DNA of 64,000 bases, taken from the NCBI GenBank assembly GCA_947088135.1, contig CAMUFJ010000004.1, positions 1 to 64,000 of the forward strand. Reading direction: 5' to 3'. Origin of the DNA: an uncultured Clostridia bacterium. GTDB lineage: Bacteria; Bacillota; Clostridia; Christensenellales; Borkfalkiaceae. This document shows, one piece after another, positions 41,884 to 51,814 of the stretch. A model generated the notes under the pieces. It was not told the origin of the DNA. It saw only the letters and a program-made list of their open reading frames with translations, and made no database searches. Position numbers and translations under genes: made by a program. Within the stretch, counting starts at the first letter, position 1. Every line of letters begins with the position of its first letter.

Positions 41884-44800
41884 ATGCGAAAGACAGTTAT
41901 TTCCGTTTGTATGGCGCTTGCAATGACGGCAAGCTGCGTTGCTTGCGCAGTAGCGCCCGAGGACGAAACGCTGGAAAAAAATCAAGGCGCGGAGTCGCAA
42001 CAAATCGAGCTTATACAGAGCGACGCTAAATTTACGCAGGAGCAACAGCTCGCGCGCATTAAGGCGGAGTATCTCAAAGAAAACGGAGGGTACAAGGACA
42101 GCGACGCGGTCGTCGCGATCGTCACCTTGCAGGAGAACGCCGTAATCGACGACTATCTCGAAAAAGAGGACGTCAGCGTTACCCTTCGCGACTATGCGTT
42201 GGGCGAGGGCGCGGCGCAGGCGAAGCGCCAGCAGATGTTGCAAAACGCGCTCATTTCGGAGCTCACGAGAAACGATCTCATCACGGGCGTGGAGAACCGT
42301 TTTACCACCGTTATGAACGGTATCGCCGTTTCCACGCAATACGGCAAGCTCGACGATATTAAGAAAATCGCGGGCGTTAAGAGCGTGTCCCTTTCCGATA
42401 CGTTCAACCGCGTAAAAACGGCGGAGCGCGAAGGCGCGTCAAGTATCGTCAACGACGTTGACGTGTACGACACGGGTATTTTCAATTCGGGCAGCGTCAG
42501 CTTCACGGGGAAGAGAACGGCGGTCGCCGTGCTCGACTCGGGCTTCGATTGCTCGCACTCCGTGTTTGCCCGTCAACCAGAAGGCGAGCTGCTTGTCACT
42601 CAGCAGAGCGTTTCGGAAACCCTGCCCCGCATGAACGCCTCTACGACGACGCAGGGGCTGGAAATGACGGACGTTTGGTACAGCAGAAAAATTCCTTACG
42701 CTTACGATTATGCGGATAAAGACGACGACGTGTTCCCTTACGATTCCGAGCACGGCACTCACGTGGCGGGCATCATCGGCGGGAAGGACGACGTGATCAC
42801 GGGCGTTGCGATCGATACGCAGCTCGTGCTTATGAAGGTGTTCCCCGACCTCGACGACGGTGCGAGAACGGAATGCATTTTGGCGGCGCTCGAAGATTCG
42901 GTCACGCTCGGCGTAGACGCGATCAATATGTCGCTCGGCTCTTCCTGCGGATTCGCGCGCGAAGAGGACGGCAACAAAATCAACGAAGTGTACGACAAGC
43001 TGGGCGAGAGCGGCGTGAGCCTTTTAACGGCGGCGAGCAACAGTTACAGCTCCGCGTTCGGCGGAGAACAGGGCAACACCAACAAAGTGACCAATCCCGA
43101 TTCGGGCACGGTAGGCTCACCCTCCACCTATGCGGCTTCGCTCTCCGTCGCTTCCATCAGCGGTGTAAAGAGCAGTTACCTCGTTGCGAACGGGAAGGAC
43201 GTTATCTTCTTCACGGAATCGAGTTCCATTACGGGCAAGCCGAACGATTTCGTTGCCGAGCTCGAAGCGGCGGGTAAGCTCGAAGACGGCAGTAAGGAAT
43301 TCGAGTACGTTACGATTCCCGGTTACGGAAAACAAATCAACTATTCGGGCGTTGACGTGCACGGCAAGATCGCGCTTGTAAAGCGCGGCGACAACACGTT
43401 CGAAGATAAAGCGTTGCAGGCGAAGCTCAACGGCGCGGTCGCGTGCATCATCTATAACAACGTGGAAGGCGATATCTCCATGTCTATGGGAAAAACCGAC
43501 CACATTCCCTGCGTTTCCATTACCAAGGAAAAGGGCACATTGCTTGCCGCGCACGACACGGGCACGTTGATGGTGGACGTCAAGAGCAAGGCGGGGCCTT
43601 TCATGTCCGACTTTTCGAGCTGGGGACCTTCCCCCAACTTGGAGCTCAAACCAGAGATTACGGCGCACGGCGGTACGATCAAGTCGTCCGTTCCCGGCGG
43701 TGAATACGACGAGCTGAGCGGTACTTCCATGGCTACCCCCAACCTCTGCGGCGTCGTGGTGCTTATCCGTCAGTTCTTAAAAGAAAAATATCCCGACTAT
43801 GCCCCTCAGAAAATCGTAAAGCTGTGCAATCAGATGCTGATGTCCACGGCGACGATCGTACTCAACGAAGAGGGCAACCCCTATTCTCCCCGTAAGCAGG
43901 GCGCGGGACTTGCAAGCCTTTACAACGTAGTGAATACCAAGGCGTACCTGTCGGTAGACGGGAAGGACCGCACCAAGATCGAGCTCGGCGACGATCCCGA
44001 ACGCAACGGCGTGTACGAAATGGAGTTCAACGTGGTGAACGTGACGGGAAGCGAGCTTAGCTATAAGCTCTCCGTCGTCGGCATGACCGAAACGGTATCC
44101 TCTTCCGACAAAGAGTACGTTGCGGAAAAAGGACAGCTCCTCGGCGGTAAAATGCAGGCGGTCGTTACGGAGGGAGGCACGCTCTCGGGCGACACCGTTA
44201 CCGTAAACGCTAACGCTACCGCGAAGGTGAAAGTCACTTACACCTTAACGGACGCGGACAAAAAGCTGATCGATTCGCTCTTCCCTTACGGTATGTACGT
44301 GGAGGGTTTCGTGAAATTGCAAGCGGTCGAAGAAAGCGATATCGATTTGAATATCCCGTTCCTTGCTTTTTACGGCGATTGGACGCAGGCGCCCATGTTC
44401 GACAAGACCTTTTACGAGGTAGAGTCGGAAGCGCACGACGGCTCGATCGACGACGAGGATAAGCTGAAAGCGGACTATTTCGCGACGACGCCCTACGGTT
44501 CTTATTTCTACAACTACATTATTCCGCTCGGTAGTTATCTTTACGATATGGACGACGGTTACGATCCCATTCCCGCAACGGAAGAACACATTGCCGTTTC
44601 CGACCAGTTTGCGGCAATCGATGGTTTCGCGGCGATCTACGGCGGACTTCTCCGCTGCGCCAAGACCGTTACCTACACGATCACCGACAAGGTAACGGGC
44701 GAAGTGGTGAAGGAATTCGTCGATTATAACGGCAACAAGGCGTATTCCTTGGGCGGAACTCCCATTCCCTATTACGAATATATCAATTGGAGAGCGCGAG

Positions 44801-47800
44801 ATTTCGATTTCGTCAACAACCGTTCTTACGAGTTTAAGCTCGCCGCTACGCTTGATTACGGCGAGGACGGCGGGAAATACACCAACGTGAGAAACACGTT
44901 TGCGTTCGATTTCCGCTTCGATAACGAGGCGCCCGTCATCAAAGAGGCAACCTACGAAAAGGTTTACGACCGCACCCTGAAAAAGGATCGGTACTATATC
45001 AACCTTACGGTGTACGACAATCATTATGTACAGGCGATCACGCCCGTCATGTTCAATTCGTCCTCCGAATACACGACTCTGACCAATCATCCCATACCCG
45101 TGTACAGCGATATGGGCAAGGACAACAAGGTGCGCATCGAGATTACCGATTTCTTGGACGATATCAAGAGCGACGCGCTTATTACGAGCTCGCTTGCGTT
45201 CATGGTCGAAGACTACGCGCTCAACTCCAATTTGTATCTTTGCCAGCTTCCCGGCACGCGCGGCGAATTTAAGTTCACCCGCAACGGAGAAACGGACGGC
45301 AGCACGCTCACCATTCTCACCATTTACGAGGACGAGGTGGTGGACTTGACCGCATATCTCGCCACGAGCGATCAGACGGTAGACAGTAACAAAGACTATC
45401 TTAAACATCTCGTTTGGCAGTCTTCCAACGAAAAGGTTGCTCTCGTAGAGCAGGGACAGGTGCGCGGTGTTTCGGCAGGACGTTCCACGATCAGCGTGTT
45501 GGAACAGATGAATCTGCGCAAAGCATCTCTTCTCATCAACGTAGTAAAACGCGAAGAAACCGCTTCGCAACAAACGGAAGGGGGGAGGACGGCAACAACG
45601 CTTTCCGCCAACCATCAAGACGACGTTTCGGACGCAAAGCTCGAATCGTTGCGGTTTGATTATTTCGAAACGATCGCCGCCTTCGCCCGTGCGGGGCAGA
45701 CGAGCGACATCGGCTCGGCGGGCTCGAGAATATTCCTTTCCAGTCTTGGTTCGCGCGTAAGCATGTACCCCGGCGAGAGCATCAAGCTTCACTACGATTT
45801 ACAGCCTTGGTATGCGGAGGGGAACTATAAAGGTAAGCTTCACTATGTTTCCTCCGACCCCAACGTGGCGACCGTCAGCGAGGACGGCGTCGTAAACGCC
45901 ATGAAGAAGGGCGCTGCGACGATCACCCTTCGCGTGGACGGCTCCAACATCATGGCGAGGCTCACCTTAACGGTAAACAGTGAATTTATTATCGAGAACC
46001 GCATGCTTGTAGCATACAAGGGCTTGGGCGGCGTGGTGGAAATTCCAGACGACGAGGGCATCTTGTACGTAGGGCCCTATGCGTTCTGCCTTTACGAAAT
46101 CGACAGGACGATCGACGTTCCCGAGGACGATTTGGATGCGAACAAGATCCCCCAAAGCAACACTACGGTGACGAAGATCATCATTCCCGAAGGCGTGGAA
46201 GAGGTACAAAAGTATGCCTTCTACAACTGCTACGGGCTCGAAGAGGTGGTGCTTCCCTCTTCCGTAAAGTTTATCCGCGAGTTCGCCTTTTATCAGGACG
46301 AAAAGCTTGCAAGCATCAACCTCGATAAAGTTCAAGCGATCGGCGCGAATGCGTTTAACGGTTGCAAGGCGCTCGACAATATCGATCTCGCCAAGACTTA
46401 TTCGATCGGGAGGAACGGTTTCAAAGGCTGTCTTTCGCTCTCGGCGGTGGACTTGACCGCCCTGCGTAACACGGGCGAAGCGGCATTCGAGGGTTGCACC
46501 TCGCTTGCAAACGTTACGTTTACCGAAAACACCAAACTTTCTCGGAGTATGTTCGCTCGTTCGGGTATCAAGACGGTCGATCTGTACGAGAGAATCGAAA
46601 TTCCGCGTTTCTGCTTCGCGCAGTGTACCGAACTCACGCGGGTGACGCTTCATAACGACGTCGTTACCGTCGGTTACGGCGCGTTCTGCGAGAGCGGAAA
46701 GCTTGCGTCCGTTACGATGAAAGGCGTCGGCAACCTCGGCGAACAGGCGTTTTACGCTTGCGGCGCGCTCACCGAGATCACGCTGCCCGACAGCGAGGTG
46801 GATATCGGCAACTACGCGTTTATGGACTGCAACCAGCTTGCAACCGTCAAACTCGGCGCAAACACCGTATTGAACGGCATTACGGGGTCGGTGTTCCGCG
46901 GTACGGAGGTTTCCGCCTTCGAAGTGGCGGCGGGCAATAAAGCATACAAGACGGGCGCGGACGGAAAATTCCTGCTCGACGCGAGCGGAGAAACGATCGT
47001 CTTTGCGGCTATCGCGGATCTGCCCGAAAATCTTACGATCGGCTCTGCATACAAGAAAGTCGGCGCGAGCGCGTTCGGCGGAGCGAAGATCAAATCGCTC
47101 ACGATCGAGGGCGCGGAAACGGAAATCGGCGACTATGCTTTTGCAAACTGCGAAGAGCTGACGGTTGTAAATTTCCCCGAGGGCGGAGTGAAGAGAATCG
47201 GTATTCACGCGTTCAACGGCGCGGTCAAGCTCGAAACGGCAGACCTTAGCGCTTTGAAATCGGTAGGGGATTACGCGTTCGCCAACAGCGGGTTGAAAAA
47301 CGCCGTGCTGAGCGACAACGCCGAATTCGGCGAAGGCGCGTTCTTCCAGTCGAAGTTAGTTACGGTCACGGTCGGCGCAAATTCCTCCTTCGGGTTGGGC
47401 GCGTTCCAAAACTGCAAGGCGCTCACCGAGGTAACGATGCCGGGCGCGGGCGGAGTGCATTTCGGCGAAGCCTGCTTCTCGGGCGACAGCGCGCTCGTCA
47501 CGCTCGACTTTACGAAGGTGGACGGCTCGATCGAGCGGGAAGCCTTCTACGGTTGCACTTCCTTGAAGGGCTTCGACACGAAAATCAACTTGGCTGAGGT
47601 AACGGAGGTCGGCGATTACGCGTTTGCGGATTGCGGAGCGATCGAAGCCGTGCTTCTTCCCAAGATCGTAAAATTAGGCGAAGGCGCGTTCGCGCGCTAT
47701 GCGCAAACGGGCGGTTCGGCTCCCGCGATCCAAACGATCGTCTTGCCCGAAACGCTCAAAGAAATGGGCGACGGCGTATTTTTGGGTTGCGAGCAGTTGA

Positions 47801-49380
47801 CCTCCGTAACCCTGCCCGCTTCCCTCGAAAAGATCGGTGATTATCTCTTCGCTTATTGCGTCAATTTGCAGTCGGCGGTCTTGCCCGACAACTTGACGAA
47901 GGTGGGCGGATATTGGTTCTACGGTTGCGAGTCGCTCAGAGCGGTCAACCTCGGCAACGTCGAGTTCATCGGCGATTATGCGTTCACCTCGGCGGAGTCG
48001 CTTCAAAACGTCGATATTTCTTCCCTGAAAGAAGTGGGCTTCGGGGCGTTTGCAAGCTCCGCGGTCACGGGCAAGCTTACGGCGAACAATCTCGTTAAGG
48101 CGGGAGATTACGCGTTCCAAGGCGCGAACCTTCTCGGCTTCGAAGCGAACGCGTTGCAGGAAATCGGCATCGCGGCGTTTCAAAACAATCGTAATTTGAG
48201 CGAATTCGTCTTTGCGGACGTGCTCAAATCGGTCGGCATCACCGCGTTCAACGGCTGTAACAATCTGACCTCTTTCTATACGACGAAAGACGGAGGAAAA
48301 ACGGCGGACGGCGAAATCGGCAACAATGCTCGCGTGGAGGACGGACTGCTTTACACCAAGCTTCCCAACGGGAAATGGCAGCTTCATTCCGTGCCTGCGG
48401 GCATGAACGAGCAGACGCTCACCGTCGCGGAGGGAACTGTTGCGATCGCTTTCTACGCCGGCAACGCGAACACCAACGTGACGGCAATCGTTCTTCCCGA
48501 TTCCTTGAAGCTTATCGGCGGGTATGCGTTCTACGGCTACAAGAAACTTAAATCGGTGCAGTTCAATTCGTTTACGGCTCCTGCAATGGAAACGACTTAC
48601 GAAAAAGACGCGACGCTGTCGCCGACCGACCCCGGTTACGATCTGCTTCACAATCAGTTCGGTTTGTTCGGCAACGAATTGCACTATTTTAACTTTATCG
48701 ATATGCTCGGCAAGAAGAAGCCCGTTACGATGATACTTCCCGCGAACGAAGATATCGTCGGTTACGATTCCATCGTATATCAGGGATATTTCGGAAAAGT
48801 GGAGGATGCGATCCGAAGCGACTACGTTGCAAAGGACGCGAACCTATCCGCGTTCCTCAATTACGCCGAGGAGATCGCGAAGATCGAGAGAGTTACGCTT
48901 GCGGACGAAAAGCTCATCAATAACGCGATTGTCGCGCTCAACGCAATTAAGCAGGACGCGACTGAATACGGCTATACGCAAGAGGAATGGCAGGCGATGG
49001 TGGATACCGTCACCTCCGCGAAAAAGACGCTTGACGATCTGAAAGGCGAGGTCAGCGTAACGCCCGAGCCTCCCGCGCACGAGCACACCTATTCGAGCGA
49101 GTGGACGATTACGGAAACAGAGCACTATCATGCTTCCACCTGCGGGCATGCGGACGAAAAGAAAGACGCGGGCGCGCACGACACGAACGGCAAAGACGGC
49201 TCCTGTTCGGTATGCGGTTACAAGGCGCCTTCCGGCGAAGAACCCGCGAAAACGGGTTGCGGTTGCAATAGCTCTATCGGGATTGCGGGCAGCGTCGGTA
49301 TTGCAGTCACGGTCGCGATCATCTTTACGGTCGGCGTGATCGTCGCTCTTAGCAAACGTAAAGGAGGAGATAAAGAATGA
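41884..49380 (+). CDS. Giant subtilisin-like (S8) cell-surface protease with leucine-rich repeats
   Basis: 2498 residues. A signal peptide leads a prodomain (about 40-190) and an S8 protease with the catalytic triad D218 (VLDSGFD), H290 (HGTHVAG) and S615 (GTSMATP), plus N386 (AASNS) for the oxyanion hole. A PA-type insert (about 430-570) lies between His and Ser, as in C5a-peptidase/lactocepin enzymes. Then come Fn3-like units, two Big_2-type Ig-like domains (about 1145-1215 and 1290-1365), a BspA-type leucine-rich repeat array (about 1375-2230), a helical FIVAR-like part (about 2280-2385), a Cys/His motif region and a C-terminal helix with basic tail (SKRKGGDKE). It should cleave proteins at the cell surface. 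AAGGAG lies 7 bases before the ATG. The ATGA overlap couples it to the next gene. Confidence 0.92.
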   Translation: MRKTVISVCMALAMTASCVACAVAPEDETLEKNQGAESQQIELIQSDAKFTQEQQLARIKAEYLKENGGYKDSDAVVAIVTLQENAVIDDYLEKEDVSVTLRDYALGEGAAQAKRQQMLQNALISELTRNDLITGVENRFTTVMNGIAVSTQYGKLDDIKKIAGVKSVSLSDTFNRVKTAEREGASSIVNDVDVYDTGIFNSGSVSFTGKRTAVAVLDSGFDCSHSVFARQPEGELLVTQQSVSETLPRMNASTTTQGLEMTDVWYSRKIPYAYDYADKDDDVFPYDSEHGTHVAGIIGGKDDVITGVAIDTQLVLMKVFPDLDDGARTECILAALEDSVTLGVDAINMSLGSSCGFAREEDGNKINEVYDKLGESGVSLLTAASNSYSSAFGGEQGNTNKVTNPDSGTVGSPSTYAASLSVASISGVKSSYLVANGKDVIFFTESSSITGKPNDFVAELEAAGKLEDGSKEFEYVTIPGYGKQINYSGVDVHGKIALVKRGDNTFEDKALQAKLNGAVACIIYNNVEGDISMSMGKTDHIPCVSITKEKGTLLAAHDTGTLMVDVKSKAGPFMSDFSSWGPSPNLELKPEITAHGGTIKSSVPGGEYDELSGTSMATPNLCGVVVLIRQFLKEKYPDYAPQKIVKLCNQMLMSTATIVLNEEGNPYSPRKQGAGLASLYNVVNTKAYLSVDGKDRTKIELGDDPERNGVYEMEFNVVNVTGSELSYKLSVVGMTETVSSSDKEYVAEKGQLLGGKMQAVVTEGGTLSGDTVTVNANATAKVKVTYTLTDADKKLIDSLFPYGMYVEGFVKLQAVEESDIDLNIPFLAFYGDWTQAPMFDKTFYEVESEAHDGSIDDEDKLKADYFATTPYGSYFYNYIIPLGSYLYDMDDGYDPIPATEEHIAVSDQFAAIDGFAAIYGGLLRCAKTVTYTITDKVTGEVVKEFVDYNGNKAYSLGGTPIPYYEYINWRARDFDFVNNRSYEFKLAATLDYGEDGGKYTNVRNTFAFDFRFDNEAPVIKEATYEKVYDRTLKKDRYYINLTVYDNHYVQAITPVMFNSSSEYTTLTNHPIPVYSDMGKDNKVRIEITDFLDDIKSDALITSSLAFMVEDYALNSNLYLCQLPGTRGEFKFTRNGETDGSTLTILTIYEDEVVDLTAYLATSDQTVDSNKDYLKHLVWQSSNEKVALVEQGQVRGVSAGRSTISVLEQMNLRKASLLINVVKREETASQQTEGGRTATTLSANHQDDVSDAKLESLRFDYFETIAAFARAGQTSDIGSAGSRIFLSSLGSRVSMYPGESIKLHYDLQPWYAEGNYKGKLHYVSSDPNVATVSEDGVVNAMKKGAATITLRVDGSNIMARLTLTVNSEFIIENRMLVAYKGLGGVVEIPDDEGILYVGPYAFCLYEIDRTIDVPEDDLDANKIPQSNTTVTKIIIPEGVEEVQKYAFYNCYGLEEVVLPSSVKFIREFAFYQDEKLASINLDKVQAIGANAFNGCKALDNIDLAKTYSIGRNGFKGCLSLSAVDLTALRNTGEAAFEGCTSLANVTFTENTKLSRSMFARSGIKTVDLYERIEIPRFCFAQCTELTRVTLHNDVVTVGYGAFCESGKLASVTMKGVGNLGEQAFYACGALTEITLPDSEVDIGNYAFMDCNQLATVKLGANTVLNGITGSVFRGTEVSAFEVAAGNKAYKTGADGKFLLDASGETIVFAAIADLPENLTIGSAYKKVGASAFGGAKIKSLTIEGAETEIGDYAFANCEELTVVNFPEGGVKRIGIHAFNGAVKLETADLSALKSVGDYAFANSGLKNAVLSDNAEFGEGAFFQSKLVTVTVGANSSFGLGAFQNCKALTEVTMPGAGGVHFGEACFSGDSALVTLDFTKVDGSIEREAFYGCTSLKGFDTKINLAEVTEVGDYAFADCGAIEAVLLPKIVKLGEGAFARYAQTGGSAPAIQTIVLPETLKEMGDGVFLGCEQLTSVTLPASLEKIGDYLFAYCVNLQSAVLPDNLTKVGGYWFYGCESLRAVNLGNVEFIGDYAFTSAESLQNVDISSLKEVGFGAFASSAVTGKLTANNLVKAGDYAFQGANLLGFEANALQEIGIAAFQNNRNLSEFVFADVLKSVGITAFNGCNNLTSFYTTKDGGKTADGEIGNNARVEDGLLYTKLPNGKWQLHSVPAGMNEQTLTVAEGTVAIAFYAGNANTNVTAIVLPDSLKLIGGYAFYGYKKLKSVQFNSFTAPAMETTYEKDATLSPTDPGYDLLHNQFGLFGNELHYFNFIDMLGKKKPVTMILPANEDIVGYDSIVYQGYFGKVEDAIRSDYVAKDANLSAFLNYAEEIAKIERVTLADEKLINNAIVALNAIKQDATEYGYTQEEWQAMVDTVTSAKKTLDDLKGEVSVTPEPPAHEHTYSSEWTITETEHYHASTCGHADEKKDAGAHDTNGKDGSCSVCGYKAPSGEEPAKTGCGCNSSIGIAGSVGIAVTVAIIFTVGVIVALSKRKGGDKE

Positions 49381-51689
49381 AAAAGTTTATAAGCCTTGCG
49401 CTTGCCTGCGGAATGATTTTTACGCTCGCGGCGTGCAACGATGAAAAAAACAATCCCGCACCGCCCGACGTCGACGACCCGTCCGCGGTCGTAGAAACGC
49501 TTACCGCGCCTACGAACGTGAATATTACCGAGGCGGGCAGTACGGGTATCGTTCGCTGGGACGCCGTGGCGAACGCGACGGAATACGTCGTTTCCGTAAA
49601 CGGCGTGGAGCAGACGACGAGAAATACATACATCTATTTGGATTCGCTCACGGTGGACTACCAAGTTTTCGTCGTGGCTCGCGCCGAGAACTATAACGAT
49701 TCCGCTCCCTCTCAAACCGTCGTCTTTAACAAGCACGTCGTAACCATCGGCATCGAGGGCGGCACCGACGTCCGTAGCGGAAAAACCCTTCAACTTACGG
49801 CGAAGGTGACGGGCTCGGAAGACAAAAAGGTTCGCTGGGAAATTACCAAGGGCGGCGAGTTCGCTACGGTCGACGAGAACGGGCTTGTCACCGCAAAAGA
49901 GGTGACGGGCGATAAGATCATCACCGTTACGGCGACGAGCGTCGCCGACGGAACGGTTTCCGCATCCAAACAGCTCACGGTTACAGCAAAGCCCGTTCTC
50001 ACGCAGGCAATGCTTGATAAACTTCAAACAAACAAAATTTCTTTTGAAGGTTATCTGACCATCAATTTGTACAACTTCGGCATTACAAACGATTTTTACC
50101 GCAGTTTCAGCTCCGACGTTTTAACGGCGATGGACGGTACGAATTGGTACACCCGCTACGAGAACGTGAGCACGGGCATTTCTTCGGGGCTCTATTACAA
50201 GAACAACAACGGCGTTGCGAGCCAAGTGAGCGTGAGCTTTATGAACGACGAGGAGTACGCGCCCATGCTCGATGACGACGGTAACGAAGTGAGCTGGGAA
50301 AAATCGGGACTGTACAATAACTTTATAGGCTTGAAAGTTTCCGACTTCCCGTTTAACGAAACGACTTGGCGTTACGAGTACAAGGGGAGCGATCCCACGC
50401 TCGTACAGCGCATGATCGCTTCCGCCAATCCTTATGATTTCGTTCCGAAGAATTTGGCGCTCATCGTGGAAGAGGACGAGATCGCAGGCATCTATTCGGA
50501 GGCGGAGGACGATTATACCATCGTTCAACAGTACGTTGCCCGCCAAGAGCTTACGGTGGTCGTCAACGCGGGGGAGGACGTAGAAGTCCCCACCGTTTCG
50601 AAATATCAACACAACGAAAAGCACGATAAGCTTGCCGAGGCGATCGAAAATATGCATTCGCTCGAAAGCTATACCGTCGATTTCCTGAACATCGGCGCGA
50701 GCTCCATGACGCAGGGATATACGTTAAACGGTTTCGAAGAAACGGTCACAAACGACGTCTGTCACTTCCGCCCTTTCAGGGTGACGGGGGAAACGGCGGG
50801 CGTGGGACAGGGCAACCGCGACTTTACCGGTCAGGACTACGGATACGTGAAGGTCGGCGAGAATTTGTATAATTCCTACGACGCTTCCGCTCCCGAGTAC
50901 AGCGCGAGCCGCGCGTTCACGGGCGATTTCAAAACGGCAAAACCTTCGTTTGCGTTTGCGGCGGAAATCTTCAACAAGATTTACGAAGATCCCGACAACG
51001 GCACGACGACCTACTACGTCGATACGCCCATGATGGCGGTCGCTTCCACGTTCTACTACGGTTTGGGAAACGACGTCGCGCTTTACGGACTGTTTGCGGC
51101 GGAGGGACAGACTTCTGCGACTTCCTCCTTCACGCCTTATGTAGTCGTAAAGGACGGCTACATTGTAGAATCGGGCTTCTACTATTATCTCGGTTATCTG
51201 TACGGCGTCATCGAAATTGCCTACGGTGATTTCAATAAAGCGAAAACGCCCGCCGAGGTCCAAGCGGCGCTTGCCGAAATGCCTCCCCGTGCGATTCCCG
51301 CAAGCTGGGCGGACTTGACCATTCAGGCGACGACGGCGTCGGAACAAGAGATCGAAGTGAATGCGCTCGATTTCTTAAAAGAGTTCTTCTCCGACGAAGC
51401 GATCGCGGAAAAGCTTCCCTTCTTCGGGGATGCGCTCGGCGACACCTACGGCTTCGGAATGGAAACCTTCCGCGTCGTAAACGGCGTTAACCGCCATACG
51501 GTCGCATTCTATTACGACGTTCCGCTCGACGTAGATTATTCCATCGAATCGTCCATCAGATCGCTTCACGCATTGCTGATCAAGGAAGGCTTCCAAAAAG
51601 ATAAAGACGGTATTTACACGAAGGGTTCTATCGCGATCAACGTCGTCGACGCGGACTTGGACTTCACGATCTACGTTTGGAAAATATAA
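49377..51689 (+). CDS. Lipoprotein with Fn3-like and Big_2-like domains, paralogue A
   Basis: A 770-residue lipoprotein (lipobox TLAAC, Cys20) starting inside the protease stop codon (ATGA). Residues about 42-115 look Fn3-like, about 120-205 Big_2-like, ending VTATSVADGTVSASKQLTV. A long C-terminal part (210-770) has no recognised domain. The Ig unit, a segment near 418 (AIENMHSLESYTVDF) and the C-terminal end correspond to parts of the next protein, so the two are paralogues. Translational coupling suggests it works with the protease, as a substrate binder or scaffold. Confidence 0.82.
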   Translation: MKKFISLALACGMIFTLAACNDEKNNPAPPDVDDPSAVVETLTAPTNVNITEAGSTGIVRWDAVANATEYVVSVNGVEQTTRNTYIYLDSLTVDYQVFVVARAENYNDSAPSQTVVFNKHVVTIGIEGGTDVRSGKTLQLTAKVTGSEDKKVRWEITKGGEFATVDENGLVTAKEVTGDKIITVTATSVADGTVSASKQLTVTAKPVLTQAMLDKLQTNKISFEGYLTINLYNFGITNDFYRSFSSDVLTAMDGTNWYTRYENVSTGISSGLYYKNNNGVASQVSVSFMNDEEYAPMLDDDGNEVSWEKSGLYNNFIGLKVSDFPFNETTWRYEYKGSDPTLVQRMIASANPYDFVPKNLALIVEEDEIAGIYSEAEDDYTIVQQYVARQELTVVVNAGEDVEVPTVSKYQHNEKHDKLAEAIENMHSLESYTVDFLNIGASSMTQGYTLNGFEETVTNDVCHFRPFRVTGETAGVGQGNRDFTGQDYGYVKVGENLYNSYDASAPEYSASRAFTGDFKTAKPSFAFAAEIFNKIYEDPDNGTTTYYVDTPMMAVASTFYYGLGNDVALYGLFAAEGQTSATSSFTPYVVVKDGYIVESGFYYYLGYLYGVIEIAYGDFNKAKTPAEVQAALAEMPPRAIPASWADLTIQATTASEQEIEVNALDFLKEFFSDEAIAEKLPFFGDALGDTYGFGMETFRVVNGVNRHTVAFYYDVPLDVDYSIESSIRSLHALLIKEGFQKDKDGIYTKGSIAINVVDADLDFTIYVWKI

Positions 51690-51731
51690 GTTGCGAAAAA
51701 ACCGTTTAAAAAAACGGATATCTGCAATCGG

Positions 51732-51772
51732 CAAGGGGCGCGCCCCTTGTATGCGGTACAAGTACCGCATAC
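51732..51772. repeat. Two abutting perfect hairpins between the lipoprotein paralogues
   Basis: CAAGGGGCG and its complement form an 18-base palindrome (51732-51749). The next hairpin has a 10-base stem (GTATGCGGTA, 51749-51758, with 51763-51772) and a CAAG loop. No T-run follows, so it is more likely an RNA-stability or processing element than a terminator. Confidence 0.5.
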
Positions 51773-51814
51773 GAAAACTCTTATCGGGAATAAATATTTT
51801 TAGAGGTATATAAA

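Noticed and set aside
51690..51814. Possible insertion-sequence ends
   Set aside because: The palindromes are abutting hairpins, with no transposase or target duplications nearby.
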